This document shows positions 44,991 through 55,047 of a stretch of 64,000 nt of DNA, piece by piece. A program made the position numbers and the translations under genes. The first letter of the stretch is position 1, and the number at the start of each line of letters is the position of its first letter. Under the pieces are notes generated by a model, which saw nothing but the letters and a program-made list of their open reading frames with translations, searched no databases and had not been told where the DNA came from. Source of the DNA: Acinetobacter sp. ANC 4470 (GTDB taxonomy: Bacteria; Pseudomonadota; Gammaproteobacteria; Pseudomonadales; Moraxellaceae); assembly GCF_002135335.1 (NCBI RefSeq), contig NZ_NEGC01000001.1:1-64000 (forward strand). Direction: 5' to 3'.

Positions 44991-45611
44991 ATGACACTTT
45001 TCCTTGGTATTGCCCTTATTCATTTCTTTGCTCTGCTAAGTCCGGGGCCAGATTTTTTCTTTGTCAGCCAAAGTGCAATTCGTCAATCTAGATCACATGC
45101 TATGTTTGCAGCCTTAGGTATCTCCTTGAGCATTTTGGTCTGGGCTATTTGTGCTATTAGTGGCTTACATTTCCTGTTCCAAAAAATTGCATGGTTACAG
45201 CAAGCACTGGTGATTTTAGGTGGGCTTTACCTTTTTTATCTGGGAATACAATTATTAAAATCAGCTTTTAATCAACAACCATCGGTACAACAACTTTCAA
45301 CAGCTATACCAAAATCCAAGATCACTTTATTATTACAAGGCTTTTTCACCAATATGGCGAACCCTAAAGCATTGGTCTATTTTAGTAGTGTCTTTTCCTT
45401 GGCCATTAATGCAGACATGCCTTTAACCACTCAAAGCTCATTACTTGCTTTAATCTGGCTTGAAAGCTTAATTTGGTTTGCCTTGGTCGCTTATTTATTT
45501 TCATGGCATAAAATGAATGCGGCCTACCAACGTTTAAGTAAATGGATTGACGGGATGACTGGCGGGATTTTTATTAGTTTTGGCTGTTTTTTAATTTTAA
45601 ATCGTGATTAA
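44991..45611 (+). CDS. LysE/RhtB-family amino-acid exporter
   Basis: 206 residues with about six membrane spans and the family N-terminus (IHFFALLSPGPDFFFVSQSA). A characteristic middle segment is GFFTNMANPKALVYFSSVFS. It exports amino acids or derivatives; substrate unknown. It follows the amidotransferase by 60 bp on the same strand and may be cotranscribed. A paralogue lies at 52251-52886. Confidence 0.88.
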   Translation: MTLFLGIALIHFFALLSPGPDFFFVSQSAIRQSRSHAMFAALGISLSILVWAICAISGLHFLFQKIAWLQQALVILGGLYLFYLGIQLLKSAFNQQPSVQQLSTAIPKSKITLLLQGFFTNMANPKALVYFSSVFSLAINADMPLTTQSSLLALIWLESLIWFALVAYLFSWHKMNAAYQRLSKWIDGMTGGIFISFGCFLILNRD

Positions 45612-45628
45612 AATATTTAGTGACTATC

Positions 45629-45656
45629 AAAAAGCACCATACTAATGGTGCTTTTT
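45629..45656. terminator. Bidirectional terminator between the lysE-like gene and yceI
   Basis: AAAAAGCACCAT-ACTA-ATGGTGCTTTTT, a perfect 12-bp stem with A- and T-runs, between convergent genes. Confidence 0.9.
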
Positions 45657-45678
45657 TATTTTTTAATACAGCTTAAGC

Positions 45679-46263
45679 TTATTTTGTTGCAGGAACTGAA
45701 GCTTCTGTGGTGATATTTACCGTAATTTTATCACCAACATTTGGAACATATGCACCAATACCAAATGCTGAACGATCAAATGATGTTGTTGCATTAAAAC
45801 CAATGGTTGGTAATTTGCTCATTGGGTGAACGGCTTGTTTGTTTAACACAGCATCTAAAACTACAGGTTTAGTGATCCCTTTTACCGTTAAATCACCGGT
45901 GATTTTGAAGTGTTTTTTATCTTTAGTTTCTACTTTGGTACTCTTAAAGGTAATGTTTGGATATTTAGCGGCATTAAACCAAGCTTCTTGTTGAAATTCT
46001 TTATCTAAAGCTGGCACATTACTATTTATGCTACTTAAAGGAATCGTAACATTGACTGACGAATTGGCAGGTTTTTCATTATCTATGTTAATTGTACCTT
46101 GAATGTCAGTAAAGTTCGCAGATGGTGTAGAAAACCCAAAATGATTCCAAGAAAATACAGTTGCTGTATGGGTTGGATCAATTTGATATGCAACGGGTTT
46201 TGCCAACGACAAAGTTGCAACTGATGCTACAGCCAAACCTAAAGTTATTGCTTTAAAATTCAT
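45679..46263 (-). CDS. YceI-family periplasmic protein
   Basis: 194 residues. Signal peptide MNFKAITLGLAVASVATLSLA. The mature part is a lipocalin-like YceI domain (YQIDPTHTATVFSWNHFGFS, FKSTKVETKDKKHFKITGDL, GFNATTSFDRSAFGIG). YceI proteins bind isoprenoid-type lipids; the ligand here is unknown. Monocistronic. Confidence 0.92.
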   Translation of the reverse strand: MNFKAITLGLAVASVATLSLAKPVAYQIDPTHTATVFSWNHFGFSTPSANFTDIQGTINIDNEKPANSSVNVTIPLSSINSNVPALDKEFQQEAWFNAAKYPNITFKSTKVETKDKKHFKITGDLTVKGITKPVVLDAVLNKQAVHPMSKLPTIGFNATTSFDRSAFGIGAYVPNVGDKITVNITTEASVPATK

Positions 46264-46588
46264 GTGTTTTTATCTCGCTTCGGAATGATTGTTAGTGTAT
46301 AGGTTTCCCATCTTAATTCACTGATATAGATAAAACGATATGTTGCAAGAATAGAACAATCACTTTATTTTAGTTTTAAAAGCATAAAAATCCAAAATAA
46401 AACACAAACAAGACATTGATAATAATAGATAAATATTTTTATTATTTATTTTTTAGCGATATAGAAGCCTTATTTTTCAATCTTTTATTCATCATTTGAA
46501 AATGATTTAATACAAAAAACAAACAGTATGAACACGATATAAGGCATTGTATAACAATATCTATTTCAAAAAATAAGCTGTAATTCTA
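46264..46588. other. Divergent promoter region of yceI and the OsmC-family gene
   Basis: 325 bp, extremely AT-rich, no ORF. It must hold promoters for both divergent genes, but I see no site close to consensus. Confidence 0.45.
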
Positions 46589-46996
46589 ATGATCCATAGT
46601 ACACAAGCTCAAAGTACAACCACACCATATCGCGTTACACTTACCGATCCATCAGGTCATCTCTGGTATGTCGATGAACCCACATCAAAAGGTGGACAAG
46701 ATAGTGCCCCAAACCCAATACAACTTTTACTTTCGGCTTTAGGGGCTTGTACGACGGTCACTTTGCAAATGTATGCAGATCACAAAGACATTCAACTAGA
46801 ACATGTACAGGTAGATTTGGCTTTAAATCCAAATGCAGAACAAGAAGCAGGCCAAAACAATATTGCGCGTAAAATTACCCTAAAAGGTAATTTCACTGAA
46901 GATCAACATAAACGATTATTGAAAGTTGCTGAAAATTGTCCTGTCCACAAATTATTGACTTCAAATATTCAGATTCAGACTGAATTAACTACTTAG
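46589..46996 (+). CDS. OsmC/Ohr-family protein
   Basis: 135 residues. The two reactive cysteines are in [17 protein letters not shown] and [11 protein letters not shown]. This is the YhfA/OsmC-like branch of thiol-dependent peroxide-detoxifying proteins. The exact peroxide substrate is unknown. Confidence 0.88.
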   Translation: MIHSTQAQSTTTPYRVTLTDPSGHLWYVDEPTSKGGQDSAPNPIQLLLSALGACTTVTLQMYADHKDIQLEHVQVDLALNPNAEQEAGQNNIARKITLKGNFTEDQHKRLLKVAENCPVHKLLTSNIQIQTELTT

Positions 46997-47017
46997 AAAT
47001 GTGCTATCTCAAATAAT

Positions 47018-47039
47018 AAAAGCCCCTAAAGGGGCTTTT
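47018..47039. terminator. Bidirectional terminator
   Basis: AAAAGCCCC-TAAA-GGGGCTTTT between the convergent OsmC-like and small hypothetical genes. Confidence 0.9.
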
Positions 47040-47056
47040 TAAAGATGCTTAATCTT

Positions 47057-47272
47057 TTATAACTTCTCAACCAACACACGATCAATCTGCTTAAGACCCG
47101 TATGTTTTTCATGGTTTTGTCGACGAACTTTGATGACTTTCTCTTCATCTAAGTCTTTCAACATCAACACGACTGCCATCATGGATTCAAGTGGAATGTC
47201 TTGACCAATCCACTTCTGCTCGCCAGCGTCCATTAGGGTGATTTCGTCATTAATCTGGTTATAAAGGCTCAT
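47057..47272 (-). CDS. Small conserved-looking protein of unknown function
   Basis: 71 residues from the ATG at 47272 (RBS GAGGAAAAT; the frame extends 12 codons further upstream). It is soluble and highly charged: MSLYNQINDEITLMDAGEQK... ending QIDRVLVEKL. No domain recognised. Good RBS and clean terminators on both sides support a real gene. Confidence 0.65.
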   Translation of the reverse strand: MSLYNQINDEITLMDAGEQKWIGQDIPLESMMAVVLMLKDLDEEKVIKVRRQNHEKHTGLKQIDRVLVEKL

Positions 47273-47389
47273 ATTTTCCTCACTTATGCTGAATAAATGC
47301 CATCTCAAAATGAATACTCAATGAATGGCATCACTATATACTGATTCGTACAAACTACTAGAACAATATCGTTAAAAATTCATCTCAAT

Positions 47390-47416
47390 AAAAACGCTCC
47401 AATCTGGAGCGTTTTT
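47390..47416 (-). terminator. Intrinsic terminator of tkt
   Basis: AAAAACGCTCCA-ATC-TGGAGCGTTTTT, a perfect 12-bp stem, just past the tkt stop codon. Confidence 0.9.
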
Positions 47417-47436
47417 AACAAACTCAATTTTTTCGA

Positions 47437-49425
47437 TTAAGCAGTGATTTCTTTTACCGCTGCAACAACCGCATCAGTGGTAATACCAAAGTGTTGGTAC
47501 AAGTCTTTTGCAGGTGCAGATTCGCCATATGTAGTCATACCAATCACACGACCATCAAGACCTACAAATTTCCACCAGTAATCGACATGCGCAGCTTCAA
47601 CAGCAACACGCGCACGGATGTTAGCAGGAAGAACGGCTTCACGGTAAGCCGCATCTTGTTTAACAAATTCTTCAGCACACGGCATAGAAACAACACGCAC
47701 ACCTTCAAGCTGTGCATAAGCTTCCATCGCCAATGAAACTTCAGAACCCGTTGCAATGATGATTGCTTTTAATTCGCCTTTTTCTTTAGCCAATACATAA
47801 CCACCTTTCGCTACGTTCTCAATTTGAACTTGAGTACGTGCTTGGAACGGCAAGTTTTGACGAGAGAAGATTAACGCAGTTGGACCATCAGCACGAATTA
47901 ATGCAGATTTCCAAGAAATTGCAGCTTCAACTGTGTCACATGGACGCCATGTATTTAAGTTTGGCGTACCGCGTAAAGAGGCAATTTGTTCTACAGGTTG
48001 ATGTGTAGGACCATCTTCACCTAGACCAATTGAGTCATGTGTATACACATGAATCACACGTTGTTTCATCAATGCAGACATACGAACTGCATTGCGCGCA
48101 TATTCCATGAACATTAGGAATGTTGCTACGTAAGGAATGAAGCCACCATGAAGTGCAACACCATTGGCAATGGCAGTCATACCGAATTCACGAACACCGT
48201 AATGCACGTAGTTACCCGCAGGATTGTCCTGAACACCTACACAACCTTTCCAAAGGGTCAGGTTAGAACCAGCCAAGTCAGCAGAACCACCTAAAATTTC
48301 AGGAAGCAATGGACCAAAGGCTTGAAGTGCATTTTGACTGGCTTTACGTGTTGCAATCGTTTCAGCTTTTGCATTCACTTCAGCAATATAAGCATCTGCT
48401 TGAGCAACAAAATTAGCAGGTAAATCACCACTTACACGACGTTTAAGTTCAGCAGCTTCTGTTGGATATTTTGCAGCATAGGCAGCAAAAACATCATTCC
48501 AAGCAGCTTCAGATTTCGCACCTTTGTCTTTGGCATCCCACGCTGCATAGATATCGGCAGGAATAACAAACGCTTCTTCAGTCCAGCCTAAAGCTTGACG
48601 CGTTAATGCAATTTCGTCATTACCTAAAGGTGCACCGTGGCAGTCTTCTTTACCTTGTTTATTTGGTGAACCTAAACCAATAATCGTTTTACACATGATT
48701 AATGTTGGTTTTACAATTTCAGCTTTTGCTTCCAAAGTTGCAGCACGTAATGCATCAGCATCATGCCCATCAACTTTAAGCACTTGCCAACCGTAAGCCA
48801 AGAAACGTTGTTCTGTATCGTCAGAGAACCAACCTTCTACTTCGCCATCAATTGAAATGCCATTGTCATCATAATAAGCAACCAGTTTGCCTAGACCTAA
48901 AGTCCCTGCCAATGAACATGCTTCATGAGAAACACCTTCCATTAAACAACCATCACCCAAGAAACAGTAAGTGAAGTGGTCTACAACCTGAATGCCATCT
49001 TTGTTAAATTGAGCTGCTAAGGTTTTTTCAGCCAGCGCAAAACCAACTGCATTTGCAATACCCTGACCTAAAGGGCCAGTTGTGGTTTCAATACCTGGTG
49101 CATAACCTAATTCTGGATGACCCGGAGTTTTTGAATGCAACTGACGGAATTGTTGTAAATCTGCAATTGAAAGATCATAACCCGTTAAATGTAACAATGC
49201 ATATTGAAGCATTGAGCCATGACCATTAGACAATACAAAACGGTCACGGTTCGGCCATTGTGGGTTTGTTGGATTGTGATTTAAAAAGTCACGCCATACC
49301 ACATCAGCGATATCTGCCATCCCCATTGGAGCACCTGGATGTCCTGAATTTGCTTTTTGCACAGCATCCATTGCCAATACACGAATTGCATTTGCAATAC
49401 GACGTTCATTAAGCGGGGTTGTCAT
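47437..49425 (-). CDS. tkt: Transketolase
   Basis: 662 residues. A thiamine-diphosphate enzyme moving two-carbon units between sugar phosphates in the non-oxidative pentose phosphate pathway. ThDP/metal motif [13 protein letters not shown]...DDNGISIDG. Donor-site [22 protein letters not shown]-terminal FGITTDAVV. Monocistronic and divergent from metK across an 850-bp gap. Confidence 0.97.
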   Translation of the reverse strand: MTTPLNERRIANAIRVLAMDAVQKANSGHPGAPMGMADIADVVWRDFLNHNPTNPQWPNRDRFVLSNGHGSMLQYALLHLTGYDLSIADLQQFRQLHSKTPGHPELGYAPGIETTTGPLGQGIANAVGFALAEKTLAAQFNKDGIQVVDHFTYCFLGDGCLMEGVSHEACSLAGTLGLGKLVAYYDDNGISIDGEVEGWFSDDTEQRFLAYGWQVLKVDGHDADALRAATLEAKAEIVKPTLIMCKTIIGLGSPNKQGKEDCHGAPLGNDEIALTRQALGWTEEAFVIPADIYAAWDAKDKGAKSEAAWNDVFAAYAAKYPTEAAELKRRVSGDLPANFVAQADAYIAEVNAKAETIATRKASQNALQAFGPLLPEILGGSADLAGSNLTLWKGCVGVQDNPAGNYVHYGVREFGMTAIANGVALHGGFIPYVATFLMFMEYARNAVRMSALMKQRVIHVYTHDSIGLGEDGPTHQPVEQIASLRGTPNLNTWRPCDTVEAAISWKSALIRADGPTALIFSRQNLPFQARTQVQIENVAKGGYVLAKEKGELKAIIIATGSEVSLAMEAYAQLEGVRVVSMPCAEEFVKQDAAYREAVLPANIRARVAVEAAHVDYWWKFVGLDGRVIGMTTYGESAPAKDLYQHFGITTDAVVAAVKEITA

Positions 49426-50276
49426 AGGTCAGAGTCCAACTAAATCGTTTAAAGAAGATGATGAATAGGAAAATTCAAAGTTGTGCGTATTGTCTTAAAA
49501 AAACAGCAAGGGGTAAAGCCTAATAGTCAACATTTCAACATTTATTCGTGACTAGACATATTTTAATGCAGACAGAGCTCAATTTCACAACAGTTTTAAA
49601 TATTTAACGGGTGAGCAAAAGCTTTGATTTATTTAATTTAAGACTGATAAATAATATTTTAACAATAAGCCACCTGATTTTTTTGTCAGTAAAAATATTG
49701 CTCAAAGCTTTTCCTCATCACAAGAATTATTTTGCACTTAGCTATTAATTAGTGAATTTTCATCAAATGCAGTCGTCAACTTAAGTTTCTCTTATGCTGG
49801 AATTGACTGATGAATACTCAAAAAGACACAAAAGCTGAATAAAATTCACTTTAGAGGAAATTAACTGAAAAACTCCATACCTTTTACTTTATCCTATCTA
49901 TCTCATCTTATGGATTAGATATAATGGCTAGAATCTTTAGATAAGAACCAAACCACCTATTAAAAAACCAATAGAATCATGATATTTATCAATAAATACT
50001 AACAGCATGATTTATTAAAAATGCTCAACAAAAGTATTTATTCTAAAACAAATATTGTTTGCTGTACTTATTAAATATTTTCTTGATAAAATTTTGCGCC
50101 CCGGAATACTGGCTTTAAAATGCAATTTTTCCTGCTTATCAGTTTTTTAGATGCATATATCAATTAAAAAGTCGTGAAATTGAAATAATTTCAGTCATTT
50201 TGGTCGTGTAGAACTAGTCCAAAAGTCTAACTCGATGTAACATATCGGGTCTTTAAAATTAACTGTGATAGGACTT
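49426..50276. other. Long tkt-metK divergent intergenic region
   Basis: About 850 bp, AT-rich, no coding potential that I can see. Near metK it has a possible promoter (50094-50121), a hairpin TGAAATT-GAAAT-AATTTCA near 50175-50193 and CGAT...ATCG at about 50233-50247. I see no match to known SAM riboswitch cores. A TATAAT at 49920-49925 lacks a -35 partner. Confidence 0.45.
50094..50121 (+). promoter_or_regulatory. Candidate metK promoter
   Basis: TTGCGC (50094-50099), 16 bp, TAAAAT (50116-50121). This would give a leader of about 150 nt before the metK ATG. Confidence 0.4.
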
Positions 50277-51443
50277 ATGCGCGAGTACGCTGTATTTACC
50301 TCGGAATCTGTAAGCGAAGGTCATCCAGATAAAATGGCTGACCAAATCAGTGACGCTATTTTGGATGCAATCTTAACAGAAGACCCATTTGCACGGGTTG
50401 CTTGTGAAACGCTTGTCAAAACAGGTGCTGTAGTACTTGCGGGTGAAATCACAACAACAGCGAATGTTGACTTTGAAGCGATTGTACGTCAAACCGTAAA
50501 TGGCATTGGCTATCATCATTCTGACCTCGGTTTTGATGGGACAACCTGTGCTGTCATCAACATGATTGGTAAACAATCTCCTGAAATTGCTCAGGGTGTT
50601 GACCGTCAAAAACCTGAAGATCAAGGTGCTGGCGACCAAGGTTTAATGTTTGGTTATGCAAGCCGTGAAACTGACGTTTTAATGCCTGCTCCTATTTCTT
50701 ATGCACATCGCTTAATGGAAAAACAAGCTGAACTACGCCGTAATGGTCGTTTACCTTGGTTACGTCCAGATGCTAAAAGTCAGGTGACTTTTGCCTATGA
50801 GAATGGCATGCCTGTTCGTTTAGATGCGGTTGTATTGTCTACCCAACACGATCCTGAAATTACTCAAGCAGCTTTAAAAGAAGCAGTGATTGAAGAAATT
50901 GTGAAAAAAGTGATTCCTGCTGAAATGTTCCATGCAGGCACTAAATTCCACATCAACCCGACAGGGATGTTTGTGATTGGCGGTCCTGTAGGTGACTGCG
51001 GTTTAACGGGTCGTAAAATTATTGTCGATACTTACGGTGGTATGGCACGTCACGGTGGTGGTGCTTTCTCTGGTAAAGATCCATCTAAAGTTGACCGTTC
51101 TGCTGCCTATGCGGGTCGTTATGTTGCAAAAAATATTGTTGCAGCAGGTCTTGCTGATAAATGTGAAATTCAAGTGTCTTATGCTATTGGTGTGGCTGAG
51201 CCAACTTCAATTTCAATCAATACTTTTAATACAGCTAAGGTTTCTGAAGAACTGATTATTCAATTGGTTCGTGAACATTTTGACTTACGTCCATACGGTA
51301 TTACCCGCATGTTAGACCTAATTCAACCAATGTATAAGCAAACTGCTGCCTATGGCCACTTTGGCCGCGAAGGTTCAGACACTGCATTTACTTGGGAAAA
51401 AACAGATAAAGTGGAAGCGCTTAAAGCATCTGCTGGACTGTAA
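50277..51443 (+). CDS. metK: S-adenosylmethionine synthetase
   Basis: 388 residues from the ATG at 50277 (the GTG at 50265 is in frame but less likely). It makes SAM from methionine and ATP. Motifs [32 protein letters not shown] and [20 protein letters not shown] are diagnostic. It ends directly against a very long terminator palindrome. Confidence 0.97.
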   Translation: MREYAVFTSESVSEGHPDKMADQISDAILDAILTEDPFARVACETLVKTGAVVLAGEITTTANVDFEAIVRQTVNGIGYHHSDLGFDGTTCAVINMIGKQSPEIAQGVDRQKPEDQGAGDQGLMFGYASRETDVLMPAPISYAHRLMEKQAELRRNGRLPWLRPDAKSQVTFAYENGMPVRLDAVVLSTQHDPEITQAALKEAVIEEIVKKVIPAEMFHAGTKFHINPTGMFVIGGPVGDCGLTGRKIIVDTYGGMARHGGGAFSGKDPSKVDRSAAYAGRYVAKNIVAAGLADKCEIQVSYAIGVAEPTSISINTFNTAKVSEELIIQLVREHFDLRPYGITRMLDLIQPMYKQTAAYGHFGREGSDTAFTWEKTDKVEALKASAGL

Positions 51444-51494
51444 TTTTGCAATAAAAAAAAGCCCACATCATGTGGGCTTTTTTTTATTGCAAAA
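51444..51494. terminator. 24-bp perfect palindromic terminator between convergent genes
   Basis: Arms 51444-51467 and 51471-51494 are perfectly complementary over 24 bp (outer TTTTGCAAT, then eight A, core GCCCACA), with a 3-base loop TCA. The A- and T-runs are inside the stem. It starts right after the metK stop and ends 4 bp before the stop of the opposite gene. Confidence 0.93.
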
Positions 51495-51498
51495 ATAT

Positions 51499-51744
51499 TC
51501 ATTGCTTATTTCCCTCCCCTTCTTGTAAAACAGATAATAATGAAATTTGAACTGGTGTCTCTTGATGATCCTGTAAATAAACATGGACGACTTTAAAGAC
51601 AATTACTGCTGCTAAGCAAGTTAAACTACAAAAAATCCAGAAGCCATACGGACTTCTAATATTATGTGAACCACAATTTGTACATTCTTTATCAGTGGAT
51701 TCAACAACCCGATTACAACAAGCACAATGGTATTGATATAGCAT
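51499..51744 (-). CDS. Small zinc-ribbon membrane protein
   Basis: 81 residues from the ATG at 51744 (AGGAG 9 bases upstream; the frame extends to 51810). CACCNRVVESTDKECTNCGS provides two CxxC knuckles of a rubredoxin-like zinc ribbon at the N-terminus. One membrane span (GFWIFCSLTCLAAVIVFKVV) and a polar tail follow. Function unknown; probably inner-membrane with a cytoplasmic zinc ribbon. Confidence 0.7.
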   Translation of the reverse strand: MLYQYHCACCNRVVESTDKECTNCGSHNIRSPYGFWIFCSLTCLAAVIVFKVVHVYLQDHQETPVQISLLSVLQEGEGNKQ

Positions 51745-52068
51745 AGGGGGTGCTCCTACATTACGCATTTTTGTTTTTATATTTCCATCATGATGCATGA
51801 TGATATGCAATATTCATACAATATATGTGAGTCTATCTATGGATACAATACTGTTTATCCATACCCCAAATAGCCTTTGAGAATATTTTTCCAAATTTCC
51901 GATATAAACTCTTTATTTATATTAAAAAACATAGCTACATAGCAAACTTATATGACATTGTTTGTAACATAATGGAATAAATCAAAATTTAAAAATTAAC
52001 GTGGTAAAACCCACATTCTCTTTATCTTTTTGGTTAAAATAACAAGCAATGAGCTTGAGTTTATAATC

Positions 52069-52254
52069 ATGCAACTGATTAAAAAAGGTGGTTTACGCGA
52101 ACGTGCAAACCGTAGCCGCAGTTACAAAGGTTCAGAAAATACTGAAACCACATTAAAACCAAATCGTTACTCTCAAGTTAAAAAGAATGAGGAAGTAGCG
52201 ACGGTTACTCCCCCACCTATTCAAATAACGGATAACGCTACACAACAGAACTAG
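52069..52254 (+). CDS. Small basic hypothetical protein
   Basis: 61 residues (MQLIKKGGLRERANRSRSYK...), rich in Arg, Lys, Ser and Thr, without hydrophobic segments. The frame could also start further upstream at 52030. RBS is weak. Its TAG stop at 52252-52254 interlocks with the TAG of the convergent exporter gene in a shared CTAG. I do not recognise the family. Confidence 0.5.
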   Translation: MQLIKKGGLRERANRSRSYKGSENTETTLKPNRYSQVKKNEEVATVTPPPIQITDNATQQN

Positions 52255-52886
52255 AGCAGCGCCAACACGTCATACCACAACCAAAGGGCAAAAATCAGGA
52301 ATAATCCACCTGAAATAATATCGATACAATGGCCTGAGCGCTGATATGCCCGTTTAATTTTAGGCATGGATAAAATCAGCATTAACCCTGTAAACACGAT
52401 AAAAGTCTGAACTGGAATAATCAGCGCCAACTGGGCTTTTAAATGACCCGATGCGGCAGAACTTAAAGCTAAAGAGAATACGCTGCTAAAATAAAGCAGT
52501 GTTTTAGGGTTAGCTAAATTGGTCATCAACCCCAACAAAAAATAATTTTTCGTATCTAATACAGTCACTTTTACGTCTTCATGAGCTAAGCTTTGCTTAC
52601 GCTGTTTCAAACCACCATTTAACATTGCCCAGCCCATACGTGCCAAAAACAATCCCCCGACCAACATTAAAATTTGTTGTATCCATGGAAACTGTTCGAT
52701 CAGCACAGTAAAGCCAAGCAGCGTTAAGACCACCCAAACCACAATACCGACTGAAATACCCAAAATAATTTTTAACGTAGTCGCCCTTGAAGTTGATGCT
52801 GAGCTTTTAGCAATCAATAAAATATCAGGGCCAGGGCTCAGTTGTACAATAAAATGGAGGGTGCAAATGGTCAAAAGCAAGGACAT
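52251..52886 (-). CDS. LysE/RhtB-family amino-acid exporter (second copy)
   Basis: 211 residues with the family start (LHFIVQLSPGPDILLIAKSS) and LMTNLANPKTLLYFSSVFS, about six spans. It is diverged from the paralogue at 44991-45611, so not a recent duplicate. Substrate unknown. No terminator separates it from the convergent small gene. Confidence 0.87.
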   Translation of the reverse strand: MSLLLTICTLHFIVQLSPGPDILLIAKSSASTSRATTLKIILGISVGIVVWVVLTLLGFTVLIEQFPWIQQILMLVGGLFLARMGWAMLNGGLKQRKQSLAHEDVKVTVLDTKNYFLLGLMTNLANPKTLLYFSSVFSLALSSAASGHLKAQLALIIPVQTFIVFTGLMLILSMPKIKRAYQRSGHCIDIISGGLFLIFALWLWYDVLALL

Positions 52887-52986
52887 AGAAATACGGAAGA
52901 GTTTTTTAAAAGCATATTATATCGGTTGTTCAATTTTTTGCATGCCCCTACCCTAGATTCGGCCGATAAAAATAAGGACAATAAAA

Positions 52987-53011
52987 AAGCCGAATTATCA
53001 TAATTCGGCTT
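52987..53011 (-). terminator. Intrinsic terminator of fxsA
   Basis: AAGCCGAATTA-TCA-TAATTCGGCTT, an 11-bp perfect stem; on the minus strand it is followed by T-run. Confidence 0.88.
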
Positions 53012-53031
53012 ATAAAAAGAGATAGATAAAT

Positions 53032-53610
53032 TTATTTATTTACGTCTTTCATTTCAATTGTTTTAGCATCAGGTGTGATTTCACGTGCTTCACCATCAAT
53101 AATGTTCGAATCCTGACGTTGTGAACCACCTTGTTGCTGCATATCTTGCATTTGGCGCATTAAGTCTGCAAATGGGCTTTGACCTTGAGCACCGCCACCC
53201 ATACCATTCATATCGCCCATCATGCCACCCATCATTTTATCCATCATGGCTTGCTGACGTTTTGCCATCGTTTTCATCATGGCATTTTTAAAAATATTTT
53301 GAACACTTGGAATCAAAATTAATACAGCTAAAACATCGGTAATCAAACCGGGAATAAGCAAGAAAAATCCTGCTAAAATTTTTGGCAGATTTGAAGTTAA
53401 CGTAGGATCACCTGTCATTTGTCCCATACGCATTTGCTGCATCTGAGGCATTAAACCTACCGAATATTTACGAATCAAGTTCATACCCATAAAAAAGGCA
53501 GCAATAAACCAGAAAAATACGTACCACATACTGCCGACGAGGTCACCCACGCCAATCCAGACAAATACTTCTAGAATTAAGCCAGCCAAAACAATAAGAA
53601 ATAATTTCAT
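53032..53610 (-). CDS. fxsA: FxsA-family membrane protein
   Basis: 192 residues from the ATG at 53610. N-terminal spans (MKLFLIVLAGLILEVFVWIG; WYVFFWFIAAFFMGMNLIRK) and the FxsA core FLLIPGLITDVLAVLILIP. The C-terminal tail is Met/Gln/Gly-rich (MMDKMMGGMMGDMNGMGGG) and longer than in E. coli FxsA. In E. coli, FxsA suppresses F-exclusion of phage T7; its normal role is unknown. Divergent from ruvC. Confidence 0.88.
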   Translation of the reverse strand: MKLFLIVLAGLILEVFVWIGVGDLVGSMWYVFFWFIAAFFMGMNLIRKYSVGLMPQMQQMRMGQMTGDPTLTSNLPKILAGFFLLIPGLITDVLAVLILIPSVQNIFKNAMMKTMAKRQQAMMDKMMGGMMGDMNGMGGGAQGQSPFADLMRQMQDMQQQGGSQRQDSNIIDGEAREITPDAKTIEMKDVNK

Positions 53611-53732
53611 AAAAATTAATCTAATCCCAACAAAATAAATAGGGTGCAATATTCAAGTGCTCAATCAGGATCAAGCTTTTTTGATACGCTTATGTAACAA
53701 TATGGGCATTATTCTATTTTTAAAGTCTTTCT

Positions 53733-54278
53733 ATGTCATTAATTATTGGTATCGATCCGGGTTCTCGCTTAACTGGCTACGGTATTATCGAAAAAAATGG
53801 GCAAAAATTGACTTTTGTAGATGCAGGAACCATTCGCACCGAAACACCAGAAATGCCTGAACGCTTGAAACGAATTTTTGCTGGGATTGAACGTATTGTT
53901 AAATTTCATGGTCCAACGGAAGCTGCGGTCGAACAAGTATTTATGGCACAAAATCCCGACTCTGCTCTTAAACTGGGGCAAGCTCGTGGTGCAGCCATTG
54001 CCGCTTTAGTCAATTCTGACGTGCAAGTGGCTGAATATACTGCTCGGCAAATCAAACAATCTGTTGTCGGTTATGGTGCCGCAGATAAAGACCAAGTTCA
54101 AATGATGGTGATGCGTATTTTGAATTTAAGTATTAAACCACAACAAGATGCTGCCGATGCTTTAGCCGCTGCAATTTGTCATGCGCATGCTTCAGGCAGT
54201 ATGAGTAAAATGGCCGTGTTAAATGCTTTAGGCGGCATGGCACGTGGTCGCAGTCGTTCTAGTAGTAGAAGACGTTAA
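53733..54278 (+). CDS. ruvC: Crossover junction endodeoxyribonuclease RuvC
   Basis: 181 residues; resolves Holliday junctions with RuvAB. Acidic catalytic residues are visible in [35 protein letters not shown] and [15 protein letters not shown]. The C-terminal tail is unusually Arg/Ser-rich ([12 protein letters not shown]). ruvA and ruvB are not adjacent here. Confidence 0.96.
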   Translation: MSLIIGIDPGSRLTGYGIIEKNGQKLTFVDAGTIRTETPEMPERLKRIFAGIERIVKFHGPTEAAVEQVFMAQNPDSALKLGQARGAAIAALVNSDVQVAEYTARQIKQSVVGYGAADKDQVQMMVMRILNLSIKPQQDAADALAAAICHAHASGSMSKMAVLNALGGMARGRSRSSSRRR

Positions 54279-54617
54279 CTAACTATTTTGAAGATAAGGC
54301 GCAAAATCTTTGCGCATTTCTCGAAGTGACGGTTGTTTGGGATAAGTAAAAGTAACCCTGCGCCCAAAGTTTCTCATATTCTTTTTCTGTTTGGGATCAA
54401 TTCGGATTAAAACCAATTCATCTGGCTGATGACCATCACTCACTTCACAAATCATAATGCTTTGGCTTTTTTCAATCACCTGATATTGATTAAACTCTTT
54501 CTGCACAATTTCCTTAAAAGATATTTTGCTTGAGCTTGCATTCGCACGTTGGGTATAAATCACCAGAAAAATACAAAATACGACAACTATCGCCACGACC
54601 CAATATTTATCCATCAT
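54279..54617 (-). CDS. Hypothetical single-span protein
   Basis: 112 residues (MMDKYWVVAIVVVFCIFLVI, then YTQRA). One N-terminal membrane anchor or uncleaved signal, then a basic soluble domain (RIDPKQKKNMRNFGRRVTFTY). Its stop codon abuts the ruvC stop. AAGG precedes the ATG at 54617; a GTG lies at 54623. Family not recognised. Confidence 0.7.
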   Translation of the reverse strand: MMDKYWVVAIVVVFCIFLVIYTQRANASSSKISFKEIVQKEFNQYQVIEKSQSIMICEVSDGHQPDELVLIRIDPKQKKNMRNFGRRVTFTYPKQPSLREMRKDFAPYLQNS

Positions 54618-54720
54618 TTTCACCTTATATTAAACTTCTTTCGTAAGTCATTTTTTGATCAATACAAATATTTCGTAAAGCAAAATTAAAAATAAATTTT
54701 AGCAGGTATTGGATTCATGA

Positions 54721-54891
54721 GTGTGGCATGAATGCCACACGTTTCCCATCCTTGCACTGCATTTTAAAGCAGTGCTTAAAACCAGCTCAGGATGTCGTGT
54801 ATGGGGAACAAAAGGTTTTCCTTGCGGACTCAAAATATATTTTGAGATCTTCATTTTGATCTTTCAAAAGTAGCGATAACGCCTACGCAAA
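54721..54891 (+). ncRNA. Structured repeat element, copy 2 (candidate small RNA)
   Basis: Same plan as 27527-27647. H1 GTGTGGCAT-GA-ATGCCACAC (54721-54740). H2 outer arms GTTTCCCAT / ATGGGGAAC (54741-54749, 54801-54809) with inner GCACTGC / GCAGTGC. Then TTTTC, CCTTGCG (54820-54826), H3 CTCAAAA-TATA-TTTTGAG (54829-54846), AAAAGTA (54866-54872), H4 GCG-ATAA-CGC, and GCCTACGCAAA (54881-54891). Stem sequences differ from copy 1 while the linkers are identical, which is compensatory change. It lies in the gap between two minus-strand genes. Confidence 0.6.
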
Positions 54892-55047
54892 GATATAAAA
54901 ATTAAATTAATAAAATGAGGCCATGCTGATTTTAAATAATTAAAAATTGAACATTTTTGATTTATACAAGGTAGCTATTTTTTATAACAATTACCTTTAA
55001 TACCATATCTTCAATGCGATAAAACTTAGATGATGAACTTGATGGCT

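Noticed and set aside
50122..50276. SAM riboswitch in the metK leader
   Set aside because: I could not find the conserved cores of the SAM riboswitch classes I know; only short, weak hairpins are visible.
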